Source: JAGQIB01 sp041393395 | Lineage (GTDB): Bacteria; ARS69 | Length of the DNA: 64,000 nucleotides | Direction: 5' to 3' | NCBI GenBank assembly: GCA_041393395.1 | Contig: JAWKKG010000003.1 | Coordinates: 124,001-188,000, forward strand | In this document: positions 41,879-51,214 of the stretch, piece by piece | How positions within the stretch are numbered: the first letter of the stretch is position 1 | How the letters are laid out: every line of letters begins with the position of its first letter | Translations under genes and position numbers: made by a program | Notes under the pieces: generated by a model | What the model saw: the letters and a program-made list of their open reading frames with translations, nothing else | What the model was told of the DNA's origin: nothing | Databases searched by the model: none

Positions 41879-43129
41879 CTACGACGGCGACGCCAGCCGC
41901 ATGAGCTGCCCGCACACCCACGCGCCGTAGGTCCCGAGCGCGTACCCCAGCACCGCGAGCAGCACGCCGACCGGCGCGAGCGAAGGATGGAACGCCGAAG
42001 CGACCACCGGCGCCGACGCCGCCCCACCCACGTTCGCCTGGCTGCCGACCGCGAGGTAGAACGTCGGCGCGCGGATCAGGCGGCCCACCACGAGCAGCAG
42101 CGTGGAGTGGAACGCCATCCACACGAGCCCCACCGCGAACAGCATGGGGCGCTCGAACACCGCGCCGATGTCCATGTGCATGCCGATCGTCGCGACGAGC
42201 ACGTACAGGAACGCGGAACCCATGCGCGATGCGCCGACCCCCTCCAGCTCGCGTGCTCGCGTGAAGGACAGCAGGAGTCCGAGCGTGGTCGCGATGACCA
42301 CGAGCCAGAAGAACGAGCTCGTGAGACTCAGGCGCTCGAGCGCCGGCGCGGTACGCTGGATCCAGGGGGCGAGGGTATCCGCCCCGAAGTGGGCGAGTCC
42401 CGTCGCGCCGAATCCCACCGCGGCCACGATCATCACGTCGTTCAGCGTGGGAATTCGCGCGTGTCTCGCCTGGAACTCCTCGATCTTCGCGCGCAACGCG
42501 TCGATCGCCGACGTGTCGGCGCCGAGCCGCGCGTCGATCGCCTTGCTCTCTCCCGCCATGAACAGCAGCACCGCCATCCAGACGTTCGCCACGAGCACGT
42601 CGACGGCCACCATGGCGGAGAACAGGCTGTCGCTGACACCGAACACTTCTTTCATTGCGGCCATGTTCGCACCGCCGCCGATCCAGCTCCCCGCGATCGT
42701 CGCCAGGCCGCGCCATACCTGGTCGGGTCCCACGCCGCCGACCGTCTCCGGATGGACCACCGAGAACACGAGCACGGCCAGCGGCCCGCCGAGCACGATG
42801 CCGGCCGTCGCGGTGAGGAACATCACGAGCGCTTTGGGCCCGAGCCGCAGGATTGCCGGCAGGTCGATGCTCAGTGTCAGCAACACGAGCGTCGTCGGCA
42901 GCAGGTAGCGCGACGCCACGAAGTACAGGCGCGACGCCTCACCGTCGATCAGCCCGAACGTGTTGTAGAGCGACGGGATGAAGTAGCAGAGCAGGAGCGC
43001 GGGGACGTACTTGTAGAAGCGCCGGAAGGCCGGGTGCTCGGAGCGCGACGTCCAGAACACCACGCCCAGGGTGACCATGAGCAACCCGAGCACGACGGCG
43101 TCGTTCGTGAGGACGGCGTGATTCTCCAA
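41879..43129 (-). CDS. DUF819 family membrane protein
   Basis: The 416-residue protein is read from TTG 43129, supported by CGGAG six bases upstream. It starts in DUF819 fashion (LTNDAVVLGLLMVTLGVVFW) and has about ten membrane helices, with FIPSLYNTFGLID, the GSWIGGGANMAAMKE re-entrant-type motif and a matching GSQANVGGAASAPVVASAF motif in the second half. This inverted-repeat plan resembles secondary transporters; the substrate is unknown. It is divergent from the gene at 43347. Confidence 0.9.
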   Translation of the reverse strand: MENHAVLTNDAVVLGLLMVTLGVVFWTSRSEHPAFRRFYKYVPALLLCYFIPSLYNTFGLIDGEASRLYFVASRYLLPTTLVLLTLSIDLPAILRLGPKALVMFLTATAGIVLGGPLAVLVFSVVHPETVGGVGPDQVWRGLATIAGSWIGGGANMAAMKEVFGVSDSLFSAMVAVDVLVANVWMAVLLFMAGESKAIDARLGADTSAIDALRAKIEEFQARHARIPTLNDVMIVAAVGFGATGLAHFGADTLAPWIQRTAPALERLSLTSSFFWLVVIATTLGLLLSFTRARELEGVGASRMGSAFLYVLVATIGMHMDIGAVFERPMLFAVGLVWMAFHSTLLLVVGRLIRAPTFYLAVGSQANVGGAASAPVVASAFHPSLAPVGVLLAVLGYALGTYGAWVCGQLMRLASPS

Positions 43130-43268
43130 GCGCGACTCCGGCGAGGGGGTGAGAGGCCGTTCGAGGCGTCTCACCCTAGCACGGGTCTCCCGGAGCGGAC
43201 CACGCGACGGCCGCTCGACCCGGGGCTCGTGTGCGCGGCTCGGAGCACCGAACCGCTCGCTTCCCCCC

Positions 43269-43297
43269 CTTGCCGCCCCCGCACACCCCGGCCAGAT
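43269..43297 (+). promoter_or_regulatory. Candidate promoter (TTGCCG-17-CAGATT)
   Basis: TTGCCG (43269-43274) and CAGATT (43292-43297) with a 17-base spacer lie 50 bases before ATG 43347, repeating the acn promoter design. Confidence 0.45.
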
Positions 43298-43346
43298 TGG
43301 GTCCGGGCAGGACTTCCACCGGACCCGGGTTTCCGGAGGGACTCCC

Positions 43347-44681
43347 ATGCCCGAACGCATCTTGATCCTGGGCGCCGCCGGTCGCGACTTCCACGACTTC
43401 AACGTGGTCTTCCGCAACGACCCGCGCTACGAAGTCGTCGCCTTCACGGCCACGCAGATTCCGAACATCGAAGGGCGCCTCTATCCGCCGGCGCTGTCCG
43501 GCCCGAACTACCCGCACGGGATTCCGATCGAGCCGGAGTCCGAGATGACCCGCCTGATCAAGCACCATCGGGTCGACCGGGTCGTGTTCGCGTACAGCGA
43601 CGTTCCGTACTCGCGCGTGATGCAGCTCGCGTCCGAGGCCCTCGCCGCCGGCGCCGACTGGGAGCTGCTCGGCCCTGCGCGGACCCAGCTCGAGGCCAAG
43701 GTGCCCGTCGTGGCCGTGACGGCCGCGCGCACCGGTTGCGGCAAGAGCCAGACGAGCCGTCGTGTCGCTTCCGTCCTCACGCGCCTCGGCCATCGAGTGG
43801 CGGTGGTCCGGCATCCGATGCCGTACGGCGATCTCGCGCGGCAGGAAGTGCAGCGCTTCGCGACGTACGACGACCTGAAGTTCCACGAGGCCACGATCGA
43901 GGAGCGCGAGGAATACGAGCCGCACATCGACGCCGGCCGCGTGGTGTTCGCCGGCGTGGACTACGAGAAGATCCTGCGCGAGGCGGAGCGCGAGGCCGAC
44001 ATCGTGATCTTCGACGGCGGCAACAACGACCTTTCGTTCTACCGTCCGGACCTGCAGATCACGGTGCTCGATCCGCATCGCGCCGAGCACGCGGCGAGCT
44101 ACCACCCCGGCGACGTGAACGTACGCATCGCCGACGTGCTGCTCATCAACAAGGTCGACACCGCGTCGTTCGAGGACATCCAGCGCTGCCGCGAGGTCGC
44201 GCACGCGCTGAATCCCGACGCGCCGATCCTGGAGGCGGCGAGCCCGATCACCGTGGAGGACGGCGAGCGGATCCGCGGTCAGCGCGTGCTCGTGATCGAA
44301 GACGGGCCCACGCTGACGCACGGCGAGATGGCGTTCGGGGCCGGCTGGATCGCGGCGCGTCGCCTCGGGGCGGCCGAGATCGTGGACCCGCGCCCGTACG
44401 CGGTGGATTCCATTGCGGCCACCTACGCGAAGTACCCGACGACGGGACCGGTGCTTCCGGCCATGGGCTACGGGGACGCGCAGGTGCGCGACCTGGAGGA
44501 GACGATCCGTCGCGTCCCGGCCGACGTGGTGCTCGTGGCCACGCCGATCGACCTGCGCCGCATCGTGGAGATCGAGAAGCCGGCGCTCCGCGCACGCTAC
44601 GAGCTCCAGGAGATCGGCGATCCCACGCTGGAGGCCGTGCTCCGCGAGCGGCTCGTGAACCGGCTCGCGAAGACGGGTTGA
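43347..44681 (+). CDS. Cyclic 2,3-diphosphoglycerate synthetase-like P-loop protein
   Basis: The 444-residue protein starts at ATG 43347 behind GGAGGGACTCCC. The N-terminus is a Rossmann-like domain (RILILGAAGRDFHDFNVVFR), followed by a P-loop (AVTAARTGCGKSQTSRR; Lys133) and motifs typical of the family (VVRHPMPYGDLARQEVQRFA, FDGGNNDLSFYRPDL, LLINKVDTA). The archaeal enzyme makes cyclic 2,3-diphosphoglycerate, a thermoprotectant; bacterial relatives are widespread but poorly tested. Whether this protein makes that compound is uncertain. The next gene follows after 65 bases. Confidence 0.85.
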   Translation: MPERILILGAAGRDFHDFNVVFRNDPRYEVVAFTATQIPNIEGRLYPPALSGPNYPHGIPIEPESEMTRLIKHHRVDRVVFAYSDVPYSRVMQLASEALAAGADWELLGPARTQLEAKVPVVAVTAARTGCGKSQTSRRVASVLTRLGHRVAVVRHPMPYGDLARQEVQRFATYDDLKFHEATIEEREEYEPHIDAGRVVFAGVDYEKILREAEREADIVIFDGGNNDLSFYRPDLQITVLDPHRAEHAASYHPGDVNVRIADVLLINKVDTASFEDIQRCREVAHALNPDAPILEAASPITVEDGERIRGQRVLVIEDGPTLTHGEMAFGAGWIAARRLGAAEIVDPRPYAVDSIAATYAKYPTTGPVLPAMGYGDAQVRDLEETIRRVPADVVLVATPIDLRRIVEIEKPALRARYELQEIGDPTLEAVLRERLVNRLAKTG

Positions 44682-44746
44682 CCGGCGGCGGGCGTGGTAT
44701 CCTCCGCGGCGTTCCGCCCCGAACCCGCGGAGGTCCCCGCGCGCCC

Positions 44747-45445
44747 ATGACCGCACCGGAGAGTCGAGAGTCGTTCGAGCGCGTGGTGGCGCTCGCGGAG
44801 ACCCGTCGCAACGGCGCGCCCGCCCTGGCGGACGTGGACGATCTCGACTGGTGCCTCTTCCACAGCTTCCCGGACTGCGAGCTCACCCCGAAGGATTTCG
44901 CCCGTACGCTGCCGGCATTCACCGCGGCGCTCGAGGCCGGAGTGAACTTCGACCTCGAGCTCCTGTTCGTCCGGGCGCTGGAGATCGGCGAGGCCGCATC
45001 CGCCGAGTCGCGCGCGGCGCTCGCCCGCGCGGCGCTCGCCCGTCTCGCGGCCGGCGCGCTCGATTCGTCCGATGCGATCGCCACGGTGCGCTTCGCGATC
45101 CGGACCGTGCCCGCGGGCGAGGAACCGCTCGCGCGGCTGCTCGACACCCCGGCCCTCGAGGCGCTGCGCTGGCAGATGTCGGTGGACTACGTGCTCGACG
45201 AGCGCTCGCTCGAGGACTACCTCGCGATGTCCTACCTGCGCGACACGGACCCGGACGCGGTGCGGCTGCTGGAGCGCTTTCCGATTCCGGCGGCCCACCG
45301 CGAGCAGCTCGCGGCGTTCTTTGCAGACGACGCCTGTCGGGCTCGGATCGCGGCGGGGTTCGGTTCGTTCGCGGATCCGGCCGAGAGCGGGTTGCTTCGC
45401 GAAGGACTGGCCGAGCGACTGCCGGGACTCGCGCTCGGGAATTGA
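44747..45445 (+). CDS. Hypothetical helical protein
   Basis: The 232-residue protein starts at ATG 44747; GGAGGT is 12 bases upstream, a long spacing, but no other start fits. It is Ala/Leu/Glu-rich and mostly helical, with DDLDWCLFHSFPDCELTPKD near residue 31, ALARAALARLAAGALDSSDA and SVDYVLDERSLEDYLAMSYL. There is no signal peptide, membrane segment or catalytic motif. It probably shares a transcript with the upstream gene. I do not recognise the family. Confidence 0.65.
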   Translation: MTAPESRESFERVVALAETRRNGAPALADVDDLDWCLFHSFPDCELTPKDFARTLPAFTAALEAGVNFDLELLFVRALEIGEAASAESRAALARAALARLAAGALDSSDAIATVRFAIRTVPAGEEPLARLLDTPALEALRWQMSVDYVLDERSLEDYLAMSYLRDTDPDAVRLLERFPIPAAHREQLAAFFADDACRARIAAGFGSFADPAESGLLREGLAERLPGLALGN

Positions 45446-45499
45446 TCCCGGCGCAACGCGCGCCCCACGTCACGTGTCCGCCACGTGCTCGTCGCGGAA

Positions 45500-45958
45500 C
45501 TAGTCGAAGGATTCCTTGAGCACGTAGCGGAACTCGCGCTTCGCGTGGCGCCGCCAGTGCACGAGTCCTTCGGCGCCGGGCTCCTGGAGCCGCTGCGCGA
45601 AGAGCTCCGGCCGCTCGTCGACGCGGGAGTCCGCGGCGATCTGTTCGGCGAGGGCGGCCACCTCGTGAGCGGTCTCGTCCGCCCGGTCCTCTTCGGTCGG
45701 CTCCGCCGCGATCGGAGTTCCGATCGACGGGACCGCTGCCGTGTCGATCCGGGTCGTCGTGGCTTCCGCGACGGCCAAGGTCGGCATCGACTCGACCTCG
45801 GTCGCGGGCTCCTCGCTCGGCGCCGGGACCTCGGCCACCGGGGCGGCCTCCTGACGGCGTCCGCGTCCCCCGCGCCCACGCCCGCCGCGTCGGCGACGGC
45901 GACGACGAGGGGCGTCTCCGGATTCCTGGTTCGTCGGGGTGCGCTTCTCGTGGCTCAT
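45500..45958 (-). CDS. Hypothetical protein with RGG-rich N-terminus
   Basis: The 152-residue protein starts at ATG 45958 with GGAGA upstream. Residues 18-37 are an Arg/Gly run (RRRRRRRGGRGRGGRGRRQ), like RNA-binding RGG tails, followed by an Ala/Pro/Glu-rich linker and a short C-terminal part with charged helices (AEGLVHWRRHAKREFRYVLK). The fold is unclear. RNA binding is possible from composition alone. Confidence 0.65.
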   Translation of the reverse strand: MSHEKRTPTNQESGDAPRRRRRRRGGRGRGGRGRRQEAAPVAEVPAPSEEPATEVESMPTLAVAEATTTRIDTAAVPSIGTPIAAEPTEEDRADETAHEVAALAEQIAADSRVDERPELFAQRLQEPGAEGLVHWRRHAKREFRYVLKESFD

Positions 45959-46099
45959 CGGAGTCTCCGGGGGGGAGTCGTCTCCTCTCCAGTTCGGCCC
46001 GCGGCCCGCAGGACTTGATTCGAACCCGGGGAAGCGGGACATTCGCGAGGTGGTCCGGCCCGCGGTCGGCCCTCGTGTTTCCGCCGTCCTCGGGGTCGC

Positions 46100-47644
46100 A
46101 TGTCGTTCTTTCGTCGCTGGTTCGGTCGTCCGGACAAGGATCCGGAGAGACCCGAAGATGCCCGCCCGGCGAAGCCGGCCGCGCCGGGCGACTCCGACCG
46201 GCCCGAGGGCCCGACCCCCTCGGCGGCTCCGTCGAATCCGTCCCCGGTACCGTCCCCGGCACCGGCACCCCCGCTCTCCCCGTCCGACGTCGCCGCGCTG
46301 CGCGCCCGCATCGAAGACGCGTTCACCCGCGACGACGCCTCCGACCTCGCGCGGGTGCTCGACCAGAATCGCGAGGGCGGCAAGCAGCTCATCGCGGAGT
46401 GGGAGCAGGAGATCGCGATCACGTCCGACGCCGCGCGCCGCGTGGAGCTCGCGCGCCGGATCACGGCGATCGTCGCGATCTACGAGAAGGCGCTCGGCGA
46501 CTCGGGGCCGATGGACCGTCTGCGTCGCGCGGCCACGCCGGAACGTCGGGCGCGGGCGCGCATGGAGGAGGCCCAGGTCGCGTTCCGGGCCGGGGATCTC
46601 GAGAAGGCGGATGCGAGCGCGGCCGACGGATTGCAGGCGCTCGCCGACGCGACCGCGGCGCCCGATCACCTCGCGCTCGAGAGCTCGCTCCTGTCGGTGC
46701 GGGGCGGCGTGGCCGCGCGCGCGCAGGACTGGGACGGTGCGCTCACGTTGTTCGGACGCGCGCTGGAACGGGCGCGCGAGTCCGGCCGTCGCGAGTCCGT
46801 CGCGGCCGGGGCGCTGAACCTCATCGACGTGCACACGCGCCGCGGCACGTTCACGGAGGCGGAGGAGTACCTCGACGTCGCGACCGAGCACGTCGCCGGA
46901 ACGCCGCTCGAGGATGTGCTCGGCAAGGTGCTGGTGGAGCGCGGCGTGGGACAGACCACGGCCGGAGACGTCGAGCCGGCGATCGCTTCGTTCGATCGGG
47001 CGATCGCGTTGCGCCCGCAGTGGCCGTTTCCGTGGTACCAGCGCGGGTGGGCGCGCTTCCTGGCGGGCGATCCCGGCGGCGCGCTCGACGACTACCGGGA
47101 ATGCGCGGCGCGCAAGTCGATCTTCTTCACGGTGCAGCGCGAGATCCGCTGCCTCGAGGACGTCGCCGCGGGGCGTCTGCCGATCGAGTCGTACCGCGCG
47201 TTCTGCCTCGTGCGCGACAAGGCCGGACAGAACCCGGAGGAGGCGGAAGCCGCGATCGACCGCATCGTGGAGCGTCACCCGGACTTCGCGCCCGTGTGGC
47301 TCACGCGCGCCGAGATCGCGCTCGCGCGCAGCGACGTCGAGGCCGCGACCACCGCGGCCGAGGGCGCGCTGATGCGCGATCCGGATCCGGACACCGCGGC
47401 CGCGTCTCTCCTGCTGCTCTGGAGTCTCGCGAAACGGACCAAGGATGCGGCGAAGGTCACCGACTTCGAGCAGCGGCTCGCGAGCGCGTACCCGGATTCC
47501 CCGGCCGCGCAGCTCGTGCGTCGCGTGGCGGAATCACCGCGTCGCAGCTTCGGGTTGAGATGGACCTACGCGCTGGACGGCACGCTGCAGATCGAGGAGG
47601 TCAACCCGCCGGATCGAACGCCGCCACCGCCCGCGTCTCCTTGA
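46100..47644 (+). CDS. TPR protein
   Basis: The 514-residue protein starts at ATG 46100 with a weak site. After a basic start (SFFRRWFGRP) and a Pro-rich linker, residues about 85-480 hold TPR-like helices (ARMEEAQVAFRAGDLEKADA; AIASFDRAIALRPQWPFPWY; LTRAEIALARSDVEAATTAA). There is no signal peptide. It likely serves as a protein-binding scaffold. Its last 44 bases overlap the convergent gene at 47601. Confidence 0.8.
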   Translation: MSFFRRWFGRPDKDPERPEDARPAKPAAPGDSDRPEGPTPSAAPSNPSPVPSPAPAPPLSPSDVAALRARIEDAFTRDDASDLARVLDQNREGGKQLIAEWEQEIAITSDAARRVELARRITAIVAIYEKALGDSGPMDRLRRAATPERRARARMEEAQVAFRAGDLEKADASAADGLQALADATAAPDHLALESSLLSVRGGVAARAQDWDGALTLFGRALERARESGRRESVAAGALNLIDVHTRRGTFTEAEEYLDVATEHVAGTPLEDVLGKVLVERGVGQTTAGDVEPAIASFDRAIALRPQWPFPWYQRGWARFLAGDPGGALDDYRECAARKSIFFTVQREIRCLEDVAAGRLPIESYRAFCLVRDKAGQNPEEAEAAIDRIVERHPDFAPVWLTRAEIALARSDVEAATTAAEGALMRDPDPDTAAASLLLLWSLAKRTKDAAKVTDFEQRLASAYPDSPAAQLVRRVAESPRRSFGLRWTYALDGTLQIEEVNPPDRTPPPPASP

Positions 47645-48851
47645 TGAGACGTTCGATCTCGAAACGCGTGCCCGCGTCGATGTGGCGGTCGCCGATCGGG
47701 TGGGTCTCGAAGTACGTCTGGAAGAACTCGAGCGGTCCCCCCTGGATTGCGGCCTGCAGCGCGCGACGGCCGGTGTAGGCGTCGATGCGCTGGGCCATCG
47801 CGAAGCCCACCCGGTACAGCGGCCCGTTGCCGGCGAGGCCCTGCGCGAACCACTGATCGATGTCTTCCGGCGACGCTCCGCGCACCGCCTCGTCCGTGAT
47901 CTCGGCCAGCACCTTCCAGTCCGCAGCGATCGTGGAGATCCAGCGCTCGTGTTCGCGGTCGAGCTCGCGCGAGCCGGAGAACGAGCGCAGATCGAGCTCC
48001 GCGTAAACCGCGCAGCCTTCGTTCATGAGACGGGACAGCCCGGCGAAGTAGCGATCCACCGTCTGCGACGTCCACAGCCCGGGGAACACCCACGCCTCGA
48101 GGCGATCCTCGATGGACTCCGCGTCCCAGGGGCCGACCTCGGACGCGCGCCACACCTCGCCCGTGATCTCGGGTCCCCAGTTGGATGCGACCTCACGCCA
48201 GCTCGCGAACTCGGGCGCGCGCGGGGCGAGACCGCCGGCGGTGCGGAATCCCACGTGGAACAGTTCGTGCGCGAGGACGGAGGCGAACCGGTCCACGTCG
48301 AGCGGCTTGCCGTCCGGACCGTCGACGAAGTCGTCGAGGCGGAGGACGAGATCGTCACGATCGCTGAACGCGAAGCCCGAGACGTCGCCGCCGATCACGA
48401 TGTATGCGGTCGACTCGAAGTCGGTGGCCGGCGGGAGGATCTCGTTCAGTCGCGTGACGATCTGCAGCTCGAGGCGTCCCGACTCGCGGCGCACCTCTCG
48501 GAGCGCATCACGATAGAGACCGAGTTGTCCCTTGGCCCGACCGAACGTGCCGGCGCCCGGTCGCCCGGCGGCGGCGTTCGCGAGCTCGTGCATGAGGGCG
48601 TCGCGCACCGGGCGGATGTCGGTGTCGAGGCCGACCTGCGCGTGACGCTGGTCCAGCAGGAGCTGGTAGCCCGGCGACGCGATGAAGCCCTCGAGCGTCT
48701 CCTGGTTCACGTTCGTGCGGGCGAGTGCCGTGAGCACGAGGTCGGCGGAGCGGTCGTCCACGTTCACGGTGATCTGCGAGGCGGTCGCGGCGGTCCCGGC
48801 CACGAGCGGGATCGCGGCCGCGACGAGCGAGCAGAGGCGTCGAATCGGCAT
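47601..48851 (-). CDS. Secreted putative zinc metalloprotease (DUF5700-like)
   Basis: The 416-residue protein starts at ATG 48851. A signal peptide (LCSLVAAAIPLVAGTAATA) is followed by NVDDRSADLVLTALARTNVN and a central zinc motif HELFH at 195-199 (VLAHELFHVGFR). A downstream Glu in NEGCAVYAELDLRSF could be the third ligand, and the region ends with RVGFAMAQRIDAYTGRRAL. This layout resembles DUF5700-type gluzincin-like proteins. It overlaps the TPR gene end by 44 bases. No Shine-Dalgarno sequence is present; GATATT lies six bases before the ATG. Confidence 0.82.
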   Translation of the reverse strand: MPIRRLCSLVAAAIPLVAGTAATASQITVNVDDRSADLVLTALARTNVNQETLEGFIASPGYQLLLDQRHAQVGLDTDIRPVRDALMHELANAAAGRPGAGTFGRAKGQLGLYRDALREVRRESGRLELQIVTRLNEILPPATDFESTAYIVIGGDVSGFAFSDRDDLVLRLDDFVDGPDGKPLDVDRFASVLAHELFHVGFRTAGGLAPRAPEFASWREVASNWGPEITGEVWRASEVGPWDAESIEDRLEAWVFPGLWTSQTVDRYFAGLSRLMNEGCAVYAELDLRSFSGSRELDREHERWISTIAADWKVLAEITDEAVRGASPEDIDQWFAQGLAGNGPLYRVGFAMAQRIDAYTGRRALQAAIQGGPLEFFQTYFETHPIGDRHIDAGTRFEIERLIKETRAVAAFDPAG

Positions 48852-48857
48852 TCCGGG

Positions 48858-48863
48858 AATATC
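48858..48863 (-). promoter_or_regulatory. -10-like box GATATT, possible leaderless start
   Basis: On the minus strand GATATT ends six bases before ATG 48851, the same spacing as at 711 and 22728. Confidence 0.3.
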
Positions 48864-48897
48864 GGCTCGCGGCCGCGCTCGCGAAACCCCGCCCGCG

Positions 48898-49713
48898 TCA
48901 GCGATTGGTCGATGCTGGGGAAGATTGGCTCGGGAGAGGGAAGTTCTCCTGCAGGAACAGGAGGAGATTCTCGGCGAGTCCGGTCGGGGCGGCGAGTCCG
49001 TCCACGCCGCGCCAGCTCGTTTCCGAGTCGATCTCCACGTAACGCTGCCCCGGCCCGGTCATGCGGCTCGCGTACTGGCGCATCAGCCCGGGGTCCCGCG
49101 GATCGGAGGTCGATGCCACGAGCAGGAGCGGCAGGTCGCCGTGCTCCAGGAGGAACATCTCCTCGGATTCCGTGATGAGTCCGGCGATCAATGCGAGCGC
49201 GCGCACGGACGAACGTTCGCTCGCCACCTGCACGGCCGGATTCACGGACAGCCCGGCGGCGACGATCGCGACGCGACTGGTGTCGACGCCCGCGACGGCG
49301 CCGGCGGCATCCAGCGTGGCGAGGAAATCGCGCGACAGATTCGCCCGATCAGATTCTTTGAGCTCGGAGGGAGAGGCAGCCTCGGCCGTGCTCTCCCCGA
49401 AGCCGCGCAAGTCGAAGGCGACCACCGCCCATCCCTCCGCCACGAGATCGGGCACCAGTGGCGCCCAGGCGGTGCGATCCGTGCGAAGGTCGTGCGCGAG
49501 AACCACCAGCGGCCACGGGCCGTCCCCCGGGGGAGTCGCACAATCCGCATGGATCGTGAAGCCGTCCGAGGTCCGGTAGGCCCAGGCCGAAGGCTCGCAG
49601 CCCCCACCCCCGATCGAGAGGACGGCGAACAGAAGGGGCCCGGTCGCGAAGGCCGGAAAAGATGCGGCAAAACGCATCCACCGCCCGCGCTCCGGCATAC
49701 CAATGCGATTCAT
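48898..49713 (-). CDS. Alpha/beta-hydrolase-fold lipoprotein lacking the nucleophile Ser
   Basis: The 271-residue protein starts at ATG 49713 with CGGAGG nine bases upstream. A hydrophobic leader ends in a lipobox-like GGGGC (Cys39). The fold is shown by LVVLAHDLRTDRTAWAPLVP (oxyanion strand), WAVVAFDLRGFGES and a final strand pattern LPLLLVASTSDPRDP. At the nucleophile elbow, where G-x-S-x-G is expected, the protein reads RVAIVAAGLSVNPAV; the Ser position is Gly. It is probably not a standard hydrolase. Confidence 0.8.
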   Translation of the reverse strand: MNRIGMPERGRWMRFAASFPAFATGPLLFAVLSIGGGGCEPSAWAYRTSDGFTIHADCATPPGDGPWPLVVLAHDLRTDRTAWAPLVPDLVAEGWAVVAFDLRGFGESTAEAASPSELKESDRANLSRDFLATLDAAGAVAGVDTSRVAIVAAGLSVNPAVQVASERSSVRALALIAGLITESEEMFLLEHGDLPLLLVASTSDPRDPGLMRQYASRMTGPGQRYVEIDSETSWRGVDGLAAPTGLAENLLLFLQENFPLPSQSSPASTNR

Positions 49714-49757
49714 CGAATAGATCCTCCGGTGCTCCCGATCGCATTCACGCCGCGGCG

Positions 49758-49786
49758 TTGACCCCGGCGGAGCCGTTTGCTAGTTT
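49758..49786 (+). promoter_or_regulatory. Candidate promoter (TTGACC-17-TAGTTT)
   Basis: TTGACC (49758-49763) and TAGTTT (49781-49786) with a 17-base spacer lie 34 bases before GTG 49820. This is the best promoter match in the window. Confidence 0.5.
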
Positions 49787-49819
49787 GCCGACCCGTTCCC
49801 CTTCTTCGCGGGAGATCGA

Positions 49820-51214
49820 GTGGACGTCCTCGGCATCACCGCCTTCGACGGCCCGTCGGCGGCCTGCCTCGTGCGGGACGGCCGAATCGTCGCGGCCGCG
49901 CAGGAAGCGCGCTTCACGCGAGTTCGCGGCGACTCCGGCTTTCCCGCCCAATCGATCTCGTACGTCCTGCGCGCCGGCAAGATCGGCGCCGCGGGACTCA
50001 CCGCGGTCGTCGTCGCGGGCTCCGCGGACGACCGCGTGCCGAGCGATCAGGATACCGCGCCGCCGCCCCCGCCGTCGTCCCTCGGTCATCGCCTGAAGCG
50101 TCTCGTCGGTCGGAAGGACACGCTGCGGGATCGCGTGGTATGCGAGCTCGGCGACCTGCGCGTCGAGTCGGTCGCACGCGACGTCGCGCACGCGGCGGCC
50201 GCGTTCTTCCCGTCGCCGCTGCAGCAGGCCACCGTGCTCGTCCTCGATGGACCGCGGCAGGGCGCGCGCGTCGCCCGCGGCAACGGCACGGAGCTGGAGA
50301 TCGTCGGCGAGCTCGCGGCCGACGAAGGGGATCCGGCCGAAATGGCCGTGCGCCTCGCGCACGGGGCGCACCGGATCGCGCCCGGAGACGGCCTCGTCGT
50401 CGGCGGGCCGGGCGCGGCCTCGCGGGCGACGAACGGGCAGTTGCTCACGTCCGGTGTCTTTCGAGAGCTTTGGGTCCAGCCCGCCGTCGCATTCGGCGCC
50501 GAGGCGCTGGGCGCGGCCCTCGCCTGGGCCCACGCGGAGGGCGCGCCCCGCACGTCGATCGGCCGCGGCGCGCTCGGGTTCGGTCCCGGCTACACCGCGG
50601 CGCAGATCCGTACGTTCCTGAGGTCCCAGGGCCTCTCCTCGCCGGAGGAAATGCCGCGCGCCACGGCGGCGGACCAGGTCGCGGAGATCCTGCTCTCCGG
50701 GCGCGAGGTCGGGTGGTTCGACGGCCGGGTCGACTTCGGCCAGGAGACGCCGGGTTCGCGGTCGGTCCTGCGCGCGCCGGGCGCGAACGGCGCGGCGCCT
50801 CCCCGCCAGGGCGAGTGGCTCGTGGTACCCGCCGACGTCGCCTCCGAGTACGTCCACGTGACGGACCGTTGCCCCCCGCTCGTCGACGTGAGCATTCGCC
50901 TGGAATGGCAGCACCGCCTCGGCGACCCGCCGGACACGGCGAAGCCCCGCGCCGTCGCCGTGGTGGATTCGCGCGATCACCGGGGACTCGCCGCGATCCT
51001 CGCTGCGCTCGAGAAGCGCACCGGGATGGCCGCGCTCGCCGCCCGCCCGCTGCGCCCCGCGGGTGAGCCGGTGGCGTGCAGCCCCCAGGACGCATGGCGG
51101 GCGTTCCAGGAACTCGAACTGGAAGTGCTCGTGATGGGCGATTTCGTGCTGACGAAATCAAGCGTCGCCACCGGAACGACGATGACCGAAACGGCGGCGG
51201 AAGCGGCCGGCTAG
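49820..51214 (+). CDS. Carbamoyltransferase (NodU/CmcH)-like protein, catalytically degenerate
   Basis: The 464-residue protein starts at GTG 49820 behind GGGAGATCGA. The N-terminus follows the NodU/CmcH pattern (DVLGITAFDGPSAACLVRDG; EARFTRVRGDSGFP), but the family's YHDSAA and KKHD metal-site residues are replaced by FDGPSAA and VRGD. The usual HHxxHAASAF is ARDVAHAAAAF. VGGPGAASRATNGQLL replaces AGGVALN, and FGQETPGSRSVL replaces the C-terminal FGPRALGNRSIL. It therefore keeps the fold without most catalytic ligands. No biosynthetic gene cluster is adjacent. Confidence 0.78.
   Translation: MDVLGITAFDGPSAACLVRDGRIVAAAQEARFTRVRGDSGFPAQSISYVLRAGKIGAAGLTAVVVAGSADDRVPSDQDTAPPPPPSSLGHRLKRLVGRKDTLRDRVVCELGDLRVESVARDVAHAAAAFFPSPLQQATVLVLDGPRQGARVARGNGTELEIVGELAADEGDPAEMAVRLAHGAHRIAPGDGLVVGGPGAASRATNGQLLTSGVFRELWVQPAVAFGAEALGAALAWAHAEGAPRTSIGRGALGFGPGYTAAQIRTFLRSQGLSSPEEMPRATAADQVAEILLSGREVGWFDGRVDFGQETPGSRSVLRAPGANGAAPPRQGEWLVVPADVASEYVHVTDRCPPLVDVSIRLEWQHRLGDPPDTAKPRAVAVVDSRDHRGLAAILAALEKRTGMAALAARPLRPAGEPVACSPQDAWRAFQELELEVLVMGDFVLTKSSVATGTTMTETAAEAAG

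Noticed and set aside
44678..44703. Promoter TTGACC with TATCCT before the gene at 44747
   Set aside because: Spacer is only 14 bases, too short for a standard promoter.
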